From the NCBI GenBank assembly GCA_016125285.1, contig WGMA01000062.1:1-64000 (forward strand): a stretch of DNA of 64,000 nt. Reading direction: 5' to 3'. This DNA is from Phycisphaera sp. (GTDB taxonomy: Bacteria; Planctomycetota; Phycisphaerae; Phycisphaerales; Zrk34). Position numbers and translations under genes: made by a program. Of this stretch, positions 55,205-63,415 are shown piece after piece. Each line of letters starts with the position of its first letter. Position 1 is the first letter of the stretch. A model generated the notes under the pieces. It had not been told where the DNA came from. It did not search any database and saw only the letters and a program-made list of their open reading frames with translations.

Positions 55205-55882
55205 ATGCGACGTACGATTGTCATCACGGGTGTCACGCGCGGGCTCGGTCGGGCGTTGGCGCATCGCTTCGCCGAGGCGGGTCACACGGTGATCGGCTGC
55301 GGTCGGTCGGCCGAGCACGTCGCGGCGTTGCGCGAGGTGTACGGCGCACCGCACCGGCTCGACGTGGTCGACGTCGCGGACGATCGCGCGGTGGCGCAAT
55401 GGGCGTCGGACGTGATCGACACCCACGGTGCGCCCGACCTGCTGATCAACAACGCGGCGCTGATCAACCGAAACAATGACCTGTGGGACGTCCCCGCCGC
55501 GGAGTTCGACGCGGTGATCGACGTCAATCTCAAAGGGGTCGCCAACGTGATCCGCCATTTCGTCCCGGCGATGATTGATGCCAGGCGCGGCGTGATCGTC
55601 AACCTGTCGTCGGGCTGGGGTCGGTCGACGTCGCCGCAGGTGGCGCCCTACTGCTGCACGAAGTGGGGCATCGAGGGGCTGACGCAGGCGATGGCGCAGG
55701 AACTGCCGCGCGGGCTGGCGGCGGTGGCGGTGAACCCCGGCGTCATCGACACCGACATGCTCCGCACGTGCTGGGCCGACGGCGCGGCTTCGTTCCCGGA
55801 CGCCGACACGTGGTCGCAACGCGCCGCGCCGTTCATGCTGAACCTCACCGCGTCGGACAACGGCGCGTCGCTGAGCGTTTGA
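55205..55882 (+). CDS. Short-chain dehydrogenase/reductase
   Basis: 225 residues. TGVTRGLGRALAHRF is the cofactor loop, NNAALINR replaces NNAG, and Ser (NLSSGWG) plus the Tyr/Cys-xxx-Lys region (YCCTKWGIEGL) form the active site: Tyr is followed two residues later by Cys and Lys sits at +4. A TAGAAT hexamer and GGAGG precede it. Likely in the same transcript as the next two genes; oxidises or reduces a sugar or polyol by inference. Confidence 0.85.
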   Translation: MRRTIVITGVTRGLGRALAHRFAEAGHTVIGCGRSAEHVAALREVYGAPHRLDVVDVADDRAVAQWASDVIDTHGAPDLLINNAALINRNNDLWDVPAAEFDAVIDVNLKGVANVIRHFVPAMIDARRGVIVNLSSGWGRSTSPQVAPYCCTKWGIEGLTQAMAQELPRGLAAVAVNPGVIDTDMLRTCWADGAASFPDADTWSQRAAPFMLNLTASDNGASLSV

Positions 55883-55915
55883 GCCACACCCCGCGATCGG
55901 ATACAACCACGCCCG

Positions 55916-57316
55916 ATGATTGATATCGATTCCACACTGACGCCCAGGAGTCTGTTGAGCAAGATCGATCGCCTGTGGCGGTTGTCCGGTGAGCGCATCC
56001 GCGCGATCGCCGCGGCGTCGAAGCCCGGCGATCCGTCGCCCGTCTTTACCGTCAAGGGACGCTACACCGCCAAGGGCTGGACGGAGTGGACGCAGGGCTT
56101 CGAGTACGGCTCGGCCCTGCTTCAGTTCGACGCGACCGGCGACGCCGAGATGCTCGACTTCGGCCGACGCATGACCCTCGAGCGCATGGCGCCGCACGTG
56201 ACGCATTTCGGTGTGCACGATCACGGTTTCAACAACGTCAGCACCTACGGCACGCTGTGGCGGCTCGCCCGCGAGGGGCGCACCGACGACGCGGCCGAGG
56301 GCACGCTGTCCGTCTGCGAGATGGCGCTGCGTGCGAGCGCGGCGGTGCAGGCGTCGCGGTGGTCGAAGACGCACGAAGGCGGCGGCTACGTGTATTCGTT
56401 CAACGGCCCGCAGTCGCTGTTCATCGACACCGTGCGCTCGATGCGCGTGCTGGCGATCGGGCATCAGCTGGGCCACCGCGTGCTGGGCGAGGCGGATGAG
56501 CCGATCGACCTGCTGCGGCGGCTGATCGAGCACGCGCGGACCACGGCGACGTACAACGTGTTCTACGGCGAGGGCCGTGACGCGTACGACGTGTGGGGCC
56601 GTGTCGCGCACGAGTCGATCTTCAACCCCAACGACGGGCGATTCCGCTGCCCGTCGAGCCAGCAGGGCTACTCGCCGTTCACGACGTGGACGCGCGGGCT
56701 GGCGTGGGCCATGCTCGGGTTCGCCGAGCTGCTGGAATTCGTTGCGACGGTCGAGGATGACACGCTTGCCGCACACGGCGGGCGCACGGAGATCGAGACG
56801 ATGATGCAGCGCGCCGCGCGGGCGACGTGCGACTTCTACATCAACCACAGCCCCGTCGACGGCGTCCCGTACTGGGACGCGGGCGCGCCGGGGCTGGTGT
56901 TCCTCGGCGAGTACCTCGATCAGCCCGCCGACCCGTTCAACGATTTTGAGCCCGTCGATTCGTCCGCGGCGGCGATCGCGGCGCAGGGACTCGTGCGGCT
57001 CGGCCACTATCTCGAAGCGCACGGCGCGGGCGAAGCCGACGCCGACGCGGCGCGACGTTACACCGCCGCGGGCCTGACCGTACTCAACAACCTCTTCGAG
57101 GAGCCCTACCTCGTCGACGATGACGACCACCAGGGACTGATCTGGCACAGCGTGTATCATCGGCCGAACGGCTGGGACTACATCCCCGACGGGCAGAAGG
57201 CGCCGTGCGGTGAGTCGAGCATGTGGGGCGACTACCACGCCCGCGAGGTCGCCCTGCTCGTGCAACGCATGGCGAAGGGCGAGCCGTACTACACGTTCTT
57301 CGGTCCGGTGAGGTGA
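55916..57316 (+). CDS. Glycoside hydrolase family 88-like unsaturated glucuronyl hydrolase
   Basis: 466 residues, no signal peptide. The (alpha/alpha)6 barrel pattern of GH88: WTEWTQGFEYGSALLQFDAT, FGVHDHGFNN with the first catalytic-type Asp, and SLFIDTVRSMRVL with the second; SPFTTWTRGLAWAMLGFAEL and NHSPVDGVPYWDAGAPG follow. Such enzymes act on unsaturated uronates released by polysaccharide lyases, in the cytoplasm. The two SDR genes flank it with gaps of 33 and 4 bp. Confidence 0.82.
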   Translation: MIDIDSTLTPRSLLSKIDRLWRLSGERIRAIAAASKPGDPSPVFTVKGRYTAKGWTEWTQGFEYGSALLQFDATGDAEMLDFGRRMTLERMAPHVTHFGVHDHGFNNVSTYGTLWRLAREGRTDDAAEGTLSVCEMALRASAAVQASRWSKTHEGGGYVYSFNGPQSLFIDTVRSMRVLAIGHQLGHRVLGEADEPIDLLRRLIEHARTTATYNVFYGEGRDAYDVWGRVAHESIFNPNDGRFRCPSSQQGYSPFTTWTRGLAWAMLGFAELLEFVATVEDDTLAAHGGRTEIETMMQRAARATCDFYINHSPVDGVPYWDAGAPGLVFLGEYLDQPADPFNDFEPVDSSAAAIAAQGLVRLGHYLEAHGAGEADADAARRYTAAGLTVLNNLFEEPYLVDDDDHQGLIWHSVYHRPNGWDYIPDGQKAPCGESSMWGDYHAREVALLVQRMAKGEPYYTFFGPVR

Positions 57317-57320
57317 AGCG

Positions 57321-58097
57321 ATGAGCCATCAACCCGTAGCACTGGTCACCGGCGGCGGCCGCGGCATCGGCCTGGGCATCTGCGAGGCGCTGGCCGCCGA
57401 GGGGTGGTGCGTCGCGTTCAGCGGGCTGCGTGACGCGAGCGACGTGACCGAGGCGCTGGAACGTATCGAACAACACGGCGGCGAGGCGAAGTACATCCGG
57501 GCCGATGTGTCTGTTGCGGACGACCGCCAGCGCGCGATCGACGAGATCAGGTCCGCGTTCGGCCGCCTTGACATGCTGGTCAACAACGCGGGCATCACGT
57601 CGCAGGGCCGCGACGACATCCTCGCGGCGGGCGAGGCGAGCTACGACAAGGTGATGGACGTCAACCTCAAGGGGCCTTTCTTTCTGACGCAACTCGCGGC
57701 GAACTACATGGTCGAGCAGATGGAGACGGGCGTGGATCTGCGTGCCTGCGTGATCAACATCTCCTCGATCTCGGCGCAGTTCATATCGACCAACCGCGGC
57801 GACTACTGCCTGACCAAGGCGGCGATGGGCATGCTGACGCAACTCTGGGCGTCGCGGCTCGGCGAGTACGGCATTCCGGTCTACGAGATCCAGCCGGGCC
57901 TGATCCGCACGGACATGACCGCGGCGGTCACCGAAAAGTACGACCGCATGATCGCCGACGGCCTGCTGGTCACGCCGCGTTGGGGCGAGCCGGGCGACGT
58001 CGGCAAGGCCGTGGCGATGCTCGCCCGGGGTGACCTGGCGTACTCCACCGGCCAGACCCTTACGATCGACGGCGGCATGCACATCCGTCGCCTTTAA
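57321..58097 (+). CDS. Short-chain dehydrogenase (3-ketoacyl-ACP-reductase-like)
   Basis: 258 residues. TGGGRGIGLGICEAL (cofactor), NNAGITSQ, INISSISA (Ser), YCLTKAAMG (Tyr-x3-Lys) and TGQTLTIDGGMHI at the end. The sequence resembles proteins annotated as 3-ketoacyl-ACP reductases, but in this setting, 4 bp after the GH88-like gene, a role in uronate or ketouronate metabolism is more likely. Confidence 0.88.
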   Translation: MSHQPVALVTGGGRGIGLGICEALAAEGWCVAFSGLRDASDVTEALERIEQHGGEAKYIRADVSVADDRQRAIDEIRSAFGRLDMLVNNAGITSQGRDDILAAGEASYDKVMDVNLKGPFFLTQLAANYMVEQMETGVDLRACVINISSISAQFISTNRGDYCLTKAAMGMLTQLWASRLGEYGIPVYEIQPGLIRTDMTAAVTEKYDRMIADGLLVTPRWGEPGDVGKAVAMLARGDLAYSTGQTLTIDGGMHIRRL

Positions 58098-58226
58098 TAC
58101 GACACACTTCCGCGTGAAAAATGGTCGGCCTGACCTCCGTGCGATAAGATGCTGTACCGCAAGCGGTGACGCGGGCACGTCTGCCCGATCGTCGGGGCTG
58201 AAATCGATCTCCCGGAGGCGCCCATC

Positions 58227-58499
58227 ATGGCCAAGGCCGTTGTCGAACCCGAAGAACTCCGTCGATTCGCGCGCGACCTGAGCCGGTTCAATTCCGAGAT
58301 TCAGAACCTCACATCCGCGATGACCCGCCGCCTCAACGACCTCGAGAAGTCCTGGCGTGACCAGGAACAGAAGAAGTTCGCCGAGGAGTTCAAGCAGACC
58401 GCCCGCGTGCTCTCGAAGTTCACCGAGGCGTCGAATCAGCACATCCAGTTCCTCGGCCGCAAGGCGTCGCACATCGAGGAGTACCTGCGGCAGCGCTGA
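58227..58499 (+). CDS. WXG100-like small helical protein A
   Basis: 90 residues, almost entirely helical, no signal peptide. Two helices are joined near the middle by S42-W43-R-D45, with Trp at the position it has in WXG100 (ESAT-6-like) proteins; the WXG turn is here WRD. Downstream follow F51-A-E53-E-F55, a pattern repeated in the 72-residue protein at 59174. GGAGG is 8 bases before the ATG. First gene of the locus leading to the FtsK/SpoIIIE ATPase; such ATPases export WXG100 proteins in type VII systems. Confidence 0.75.
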   Translation: MAKAVVEPEELRRFARDLSRFNSEIQNLTSAMTRRLNDLEKSWRDQEQKKFAEEFKQTARVLSKFTEASNQHIQFLGRKASHIEEYLRQR

Positions 58500-58535
58500 G
58501 CCCGACACCCGCCCCACCGTCAACCGAGACCACCG

Positions 58536-59177
58536 ATGGCCGACCCCGCCCGAGTCCATTCGATCGACGCCCTCCGCGACTTCAAGGTCGCGTTGATCAA
58601 GTTCGCCGAAGAGGTGCGCGAGGCGCTGGTCGACGCGGACGCCGACATGCTCAAGGCCAAGCAGTGGATCGACGGCGAGGTGAAGTCCGGGTGGTCGCGG
58701 AACCTCCAGAAGTCGAAGGAGCAGGTCACCGCGGCAAAGGCGGCGGTGCAACGCAAGCAGGTGTATGCCGCGTCGAAGGAAACCGCGCCGTCCTGCGTCG
58801 ACGAGCAGAAGGCGCTGGCGATGGCGAAGAAGCGCGTCGAGAAGTCCGAGGAGAAGCTGCGGAACGTCAGCCGCTGGTCGCGCGGGCTGGAGAAGGAAGT
58901 GCAGATGTGCCGCAGCCAGAGCCAGACGCTGGCGCAGACGGTCGACGTGGAGATCCCCAAGGCGGTGGCGCTGCTCGATCGGCTGATGGAGCGTCTGCAG
59001 GAATACCTCGACGAAGCCGCGGTCGAGACGCGTGCATCCAAGATGGCGCAGTACTGGCGGAACACGGTCCTCGATCCCGACGAGTTCGATCCCGAGACCG
59101 ACACGCCGTTCAAGGACCGCGAAGACGAGTCCGCAAAGGGCGCGGCGGGCGACGACGACAAGGGGGCGGACCGATGA
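58536..59177 (+). CDS. Coiled-coil protein of the WXG/FtsK-like locus
   Basis: 213 residues, no signal peptide or membrane helix. Helices 1-70 include LKAKQWIDGEVKSGWSRNLQ with two Trp; a long charged coiled coil runs from about 70 to 160 (AMAKKRVEKSEEKLRNVSRW, LMERLQEYLDEAAVE), and an acidic tail (DPDEFDPETDTPFKDREDE) closes it. The stop overlaps the next ATG (ATGA). I know no named family; by position it could be a longer substrate, chaperone or adaptor for the ATPase. Confidence 0.7.
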   Translation: MADPARVHSIDALRDFKVALIKFAEEVREALVDADADMLKAKQWIDGEVKSGWSRNLQKSKEQVTAAKAAVQRKQVYAASKETAPSCVDEQKALAMAKKRVEKSEEKLRNVSRWSRGLEKEVQMCRSQSQTLAQTVDVEIPKAVALLDRLMERLQEYLDEAAVETRASKMAQYWRNTVLDPDEFDPETDTPFKDREDESAKGAAGDDDKGADR

Positions 59178-59392
59178 GCATGAGCACGAGCAAGGCGCGG
59201 ATCATGCACGCGTTCAAGGAGCTGACCGTGGCGTGGGCCGAGACGAAGGAGCAGTGGAACGACTCGGCCTCGGCGCGTTTCCAGGAGCGGTTTCTCGATC
59301 CCATCGAGACGCGCGTCCGCTCGACGGTGGGCGCGATGGAGCTGATGGAAGAGGTGTTCTCGAAGGTCAAACGCGACTGCGGGCCGGAGTAG
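59174..59392 (+). CDS. WXG100-like small helical protein B
   Basis: 72 residues; the ATG overlaps the stop of the coiled-coil gene. Helix 1 (SKARIMHAFKELTVAWAETK), then W28-N-D30 and F36-Q-E38-R-F40, then helix 2 (ETRVRSTVGAMELMEEVF). The Trp, Asp, Phe, Glu and Phe have exactly the spacing found in protein A (W43, D45, F51, E53, F55). Ends 36 bp before the ATPase gene. Confidence 0.7.
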   Translation: MSMSTSKARIMHAFKELTVAWAETKEQWNDSASARFQERFLDPIETRVRSTVGAMELMEEVFSKVKRDCGPE

Positions 59393-59428
59393 GGCCCGTC
59401 GCGGATTCACAGGCAGCAGGCGACACGC

Positions 59429-62400
59429 GTGACTGAACCCCAGCGACTCCAATCCGATCGACACTTCCAGGCGCTCGAGCAGCTCGTGCGTCTGGCGGGT
59501 CGCTGCGCCGAGGCCGAGCGTCAGGTCGAGGCATGGCGGAACCAGGCCGAGGTGCACGTCGAGCACCACTTCGAGAAGGCCGAGCTGGAGCTGATGTCGC
59601 GGCACGCGCAGGCTCGGGCGGTGGTGGATCGCGAACTCGCGGTCCAGACCGAGAAGGCGCAGCAGGATTACGAAGCGGCGGTCGAGGCGGCGCAGGATCG
59701 GCTCGAGCGTCAGCTCTCGGCCAACGAGCAACGTACGGAGCAGGCGCAGCGGTCGGCGAAGGAGGAACTCGACGAGATCCTCTGGGAGGCCGACAGCATC
59801 TACGAAGGCGCCAAGGAGCGTCTGCGTCGGTTCCTCGACGACCTGCAACGCGGGCACACGACGCAATTCAAGGCGCTGGAACAGCTGAAGGACGATGCGC
59901 GTTCGACGATCATGCGCTACAAGGTGTCGCCTCCGGCGCCCGCGGCCGAAGCGGAGATGCTGGCCCGGTTCCCCGCGCCAGCGCCGCCGGAGCCGGGCGT
60001 CGACGCCGCGACGTTGCTGCAACGCTACGCCGACGAGATGCAGTACCACCTCGGGCGGCTGCGCAACCTGTCGCTGCCCGCGCTGTTCGTCGGGCCGAAC
60101 CCGTGGCTGACGGTGTCGTTCGTCGTGGGTGTCTCGCTGGTGGCCACGGGACTGACGAAGGGCTGGACGCCCAGCGCTTGGCTCGTCGGCGTCCCGGCCG
60201 GGGCGTGCGCGGCGACGCTGCTGTTCGGGTGGATCCTCAAGGGCATCTCGCGACGGGGCATCTACAAGGCGTACCTGCCGATCTGCGCCGCGCTCGAAGC
60301 GGCGCGGTCCACCGTGCGGATCGGGCCGGAGCAGGCCGAGCGAGCGTGGAACGAACGCGTGGCGTTGATCCAGCGGCAGCGTGACGCATCGGTCGCGGCG
60401 GCGCATGAGAAGTACGACCCGCTGATCCGTGAGGCCGAGGCTAACAAGTCCGATCGTTACACGCAGATGCGTGATCAGCACACCAACCGCCTGTCGAGCG
60501 AGGAGCAGAAGCGAGAGGATGTGCTCGCGGAGATCAAGGCCGAGCGGCTCAAACGTTACGACGAGCTGAAGGCGACGCATGACGCCCAGCTCGCCGAGCT
60601 CAAGGCCGAACACGATCGCCAGACGAGCGACGTCAAGCAGCAGTACGCGCAGCGATGGGAGGAACTCGAGGCGGAGTGGAAGGAAGGCGTCGCCGAGCAC
60701 TACAGCGTGATCCGCGCCGCGTCGCAGCGGGCCGACGAGCTGTTCCCCGCGTGGAGCGATCCGCGGTGGAACGCGTGGGAGCCGCCGAGCGACGCCGCGG
60801 AACTTGTGAGCGTCGGGCGGCTCGACGTCGACCTCACGCAGACGTCCGGCGGCGTGCCGACCAGCGAGCGCCTGCACGTCGACATGCCCACCGCGTTCAC
60901 CGTTCCCGTGACGCTCTCGCTGCCCGAACGCTGCAGCCTCACGCTCCGCGCCGGGCGCGAGGGACGCGACATCGCCAACGACATGCTCGCCACCGCGATG
61001 ACACGCCTGCTCACCGCCCTGCCGCCCGGTCAGGCGCACTTCACGATCATCGACCCCGTCGGCCTCGGCCAGAACTTCGCGGGGTTCATGCACCTGGCGG
61101 ACTACGAAGAGGCGCTCGTCGGCCCGCGCATCTGGACCGAGACGTCGCACATCGAGACGCGCCTGACCGACCTGACCGAGCACATGGAAAACGTGATCCA
61201 GAAGTACCTGCGCAACGAGTTCAACACGATCGACGAGTACAACGCGCAGGCGGGCGAGCTGGCCGAGCCGTACCGCTACCTGGTGATCGCGGACTTCCCG
61301 GTGAACTTCAACGACGAAGCGGTGCGCCGCCTGGCGAGCATCGTGCAGTCCGGCCCGCGCTGCGGCGTCTACACCCTCATGGCGATGGACACGCGGCAGC
61401 GCCTCGCGGGCGAGTTCGACGTGTCCGACTTCGTGGGCAAGGGCCTCGACCTGGTCTACGACGGCGGGCGGTTCGCGTGGAACCACGACGTGTTCTCGCA
61501 GTTCCCGCTGAGCCTCGACGGTTCGCCGCCCGACGAGCTGCTGTCGAAGCTGCTCAAGAAGGTCGGTGACGGCGCCCGGCATTCGCGTGTCGTGGAAGTG
61601 CCGTTCGAACGCATCGCGCCCGACGATGAGCACATGTGGACCGGCGACTGCTCGAAGGAACTCCGCGTGCCCATCGGCCGCAGCGGCGCGACGCGCACGC
61701 AGGAACTGTCGTTCGGCAAGGGCGTCGCGCAGCACGCGCTGGTCGGCGGCAAGACCGGTTCGGGCAAGTCGACGCTGCTGCACGCCCTGGTGACCAACCT
61801 CGCGCTGTGGTACAGCCCGGATCAGGTCGAGTTCTACCTCGTCGACTTCAAGAAGGGCGTCGAGTTCAAGACGTACGCCATGCACGACATCCCGCACGCG
61901 CGGGCCGTGGCGATCGAGTCCGATCGCGAGTTCGGCCTGTCCGTCCTGCACCGCATCGATGCGGAGATGAACCGCCGCGGCGACCTGTTCCGCAAGCTCG
62001 GCGTGCAGGACATCAACGGCTACCGCCACGCCGCACCGGACAAGCCGCTGCCGCGCACGCTGCTGATCATCGACGAGTTCCAGGAGTTCTTCAGCGAGGA
62101 CGACAAGCTCGCGCAGGACTCGATGCTGCTGCTCGACCGCCTCGTGCGACAGGGCCGTGCGTTCGGCATCCACGTGCTGCTCGGCTCGCAGACCCTGGCC
62201 GGGACGTACTCGCTGTCGCGGTCGACGCTCGGGCAGATGGCGGTGCGCATCGCGCTGCAGTGCAGCGAGGCCGACGCCGAGCTGATCATGTCAGACGGCA
62301 ACTCCGCGGCGCGATTGCTCAACCGTCCCGGCGAGGCGATCTACAACGACTCCGGCGGCCTGGTCGAGGGCAACAGCCCGTTCCAGATCGCGTGGCTCCC

Positions 62401-63391
62401 CGACGAGCAGCGGACGAAGCTGCTGGAGAAGATCACCGACCGCGCCCGCGAGGAAGGCTACGTGCGGGTCGAGCCGCTGATCGTGTTCGAGGGCAACGTC
62501 CCGGCGGACATCACGAAGAACCGCCCGCTCAACGCGCTGCTCGACGGCGGGCAGCCCGCGTCGATCCCCGCGGCGCCGCAGGCGTGGCTCGGCGAGCCGA
62601 TCGCGATCAAGGCGCCGACCGGCGGCGTGCTGCGTCGACACGCGGCGGCCAACATGATGATCATCGGGCAACGCGACGAGGCTGCCCTCGCGATGACGGC
62701 CACCTCCATCGTCGGCCTCGCCGCGCAGCATCCCACGGACGGCGCGACGTTCTACATCCTCGACGGCTCGTCCGCGGACGCGCCCCACGCCGGTTACCTG
62801 CAGCACCTCGCCGACGCCCTGCCGCATCAGGCGCACGTCGTGCCGTACCGGCAGGTCGGCGAGGCGCTGGTGAACATCGCCGCCGCCATGCAGGACCGAC
62901 ACGACCGCGACGTGACCAACGCCCCGGCGATCTACCTGATCGTGTTCGGCCTGCAGCGCTACCGCGACCTGCGGCCCAGCGAGGACGATTTCGGCATGTC
63001 CACGTCGTTCAGCTCGTTCGACGACGACAAGGAAGCCGCCCCGCCGCCGCCGAAGGCCGACAAGCTGTTCGCCGAGATCCTCCGCGACGGCCCGCCGGTC
63101 GGCGTGCACACCATCGCGTGGTGCGACTCACCCACAACGCTCGAGCGCACCGTCAACCGCCAGGCGATGCGCGAATTCGACATGCGTGTGCTGTTCCAGA
63201 TGTCCGGCACCGACTCGGCCAACCTCGTCGACTCCCCCGTCGCCAGCAACCTCGGCATGCACCGCGCGATCTACTACAGCGAAGAAAAGGGCATCCTCGA
63301 GAAGTTCCGCCCGTACGCCCTGCCGCCGCAGTCGTGGATCGACCACGTGGGCAAGGTGCTGACGAACCGGCCGACGATGAAACCGGCGTAG
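59429..63391 (+). CDS. FtsK/SpoIIIE-type ATPase with coiled coils and two membrane helices
   Basis: 1320 residues from a GTG. Order: coiled coil about 10-165 (EKAQQDYEAAVEAAQDRLER); two membrane helices about 228-271 (WLTVSFVVGVSLVATGL, WLVGVPAGACAATLLFGWIL); second coiled coil about 290-435; then three ATPase-like modules. Module 1 (about 490-700) has no Walker A (LRAGREGRDIAND in its place). Module 2 (about 740-1010) has Walker A G773-G-K-T-G-S-G-K-S781, YLVDFKKGVEFKTYA and Walker B LLIID882-E883. Module 3 (about 1040-1290) is degenerate (IIGQRDEAALA). The three-module plan recalls EccC/EssC of type VII secretion. The C-terminus ends in an Asp/Pro-rich insert and a final domain. Confidence 0.85.
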   Translation: MTEPQRLQSDRHFQALEQLVRLAGRCAEAERQVEAWRNQAEVHVEHHFEKAELELMSRHAQARAVVDRELAVQTEKAQQDYEAAVEAAQDRLERQLSANEQRTEQAQRSAKEELDEILWEADSIYEGAKERLRRFLDDLQRGHTTQFKALEQLKDDARSTIMRYKVSPPAPAAEAEMLARFPAPAPPEPGVDAATLLQRYADEMQYHLGRLRNLSLPALFVGPNPWLTVSFVVGVSLVATGLTKGWTPSAWLVGVPAGACAATLLFGWILKGISRRGIYKAYLPICAALEAARSTVRIGPEQAERAWNERVALIQRQRDASVAAAHEKYDPLIREAEANKSDRYTQMRDQHTNRLSSEEQKREDVLAEIKAERLKRYDELKATHDAQLAELKAEHDRQTSDVKQQYAQRWEELEAEWKEGVAEHYSVIRAASQRADELFPAWSDPRWNAWEPPSDAAELVSVGRLDVDLTQTSGGVPTSERLHVDMPTAFTVPVTLSLPERCSLTLRAGREGRDIANDMLATAMTRLLTALPPGQAHFTIIDPVGLGQNFAGFMHLADYEEALVGPRIWTETSHIETRLTDLTEHMENVIQKYLRNEFNTIDEYNAQAGELAEPYRYLVIADFPVNFNDEAVRRLASIVQSGPRCGVYTLMAMDTRQRLAGEFDVSDFVGKGLDLVYDGGRFAWNHDVFSQFPLSLDGSPPDELLSKLLKKVGDGARHSRVVEVPFERIAPDDEHMWTGDCSKELRVPIGRSGATRTQELSFGKGVAQHALVGGKTGSGKSTLLHALVTNLALWYSPDQVEFYLVDFKKGVEFKTYAMHDIPHARAVAIESDREFGLSVLHRIDAEMNRRGDLFRKLGVQDINGYRHAAPDKPLPRTLLIIDEFQEFFSEDDKLAQDSMLLLDRLVRQGRAFGIHVLLGSQTLAGTYSLSRSTLGQMAVRIALQCSEADAELIMSDGNSAARLLNRPGEAIYNDSGGLVEGNSPFQIAWLPDEQRTKLLEKITDRAREEGYVRVEPLIVFEGNVPADITKNRPLNALLDGGQPASIPAAPQAWLGEPIAIKAPTGGVLRRHAAANMMIIGQRDEAALAMTATSIVGLAAQHPTDGATFYILDGSSADAPHAGYLQHLADALPHQAHVVPYRQVGEALVNIAAAMQDRHDRDVTNAPAIYLIVFGLQRYRDLRPSEDDFGMSTSFSSFDDDKEAAPPPPKADKLFAEILRDGPPVGVHTIAWCDSPTTLERTVNRQAMREFDMRVLFQMSGTDSANLVDSPVASNLGMHRAIYYSEEKGILEKFRPYALPPQSWIDHVGKVLTNRPTMKPA

Positions 63392-63415
63392 CCAGTGGTC
63401 AGGTCCCGGCTTCAT

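Noticed and set aside
58520-62173. Very long open frame (about 1217 codons) on the minus strand
   Set aside because: It lies opposite the WXG-like and FtsK-like genes, whose motifs are clear. Its Arg/Leu/Asp-rich composition is the mirror of GC-rich coding DNA, with no recognisable domain.
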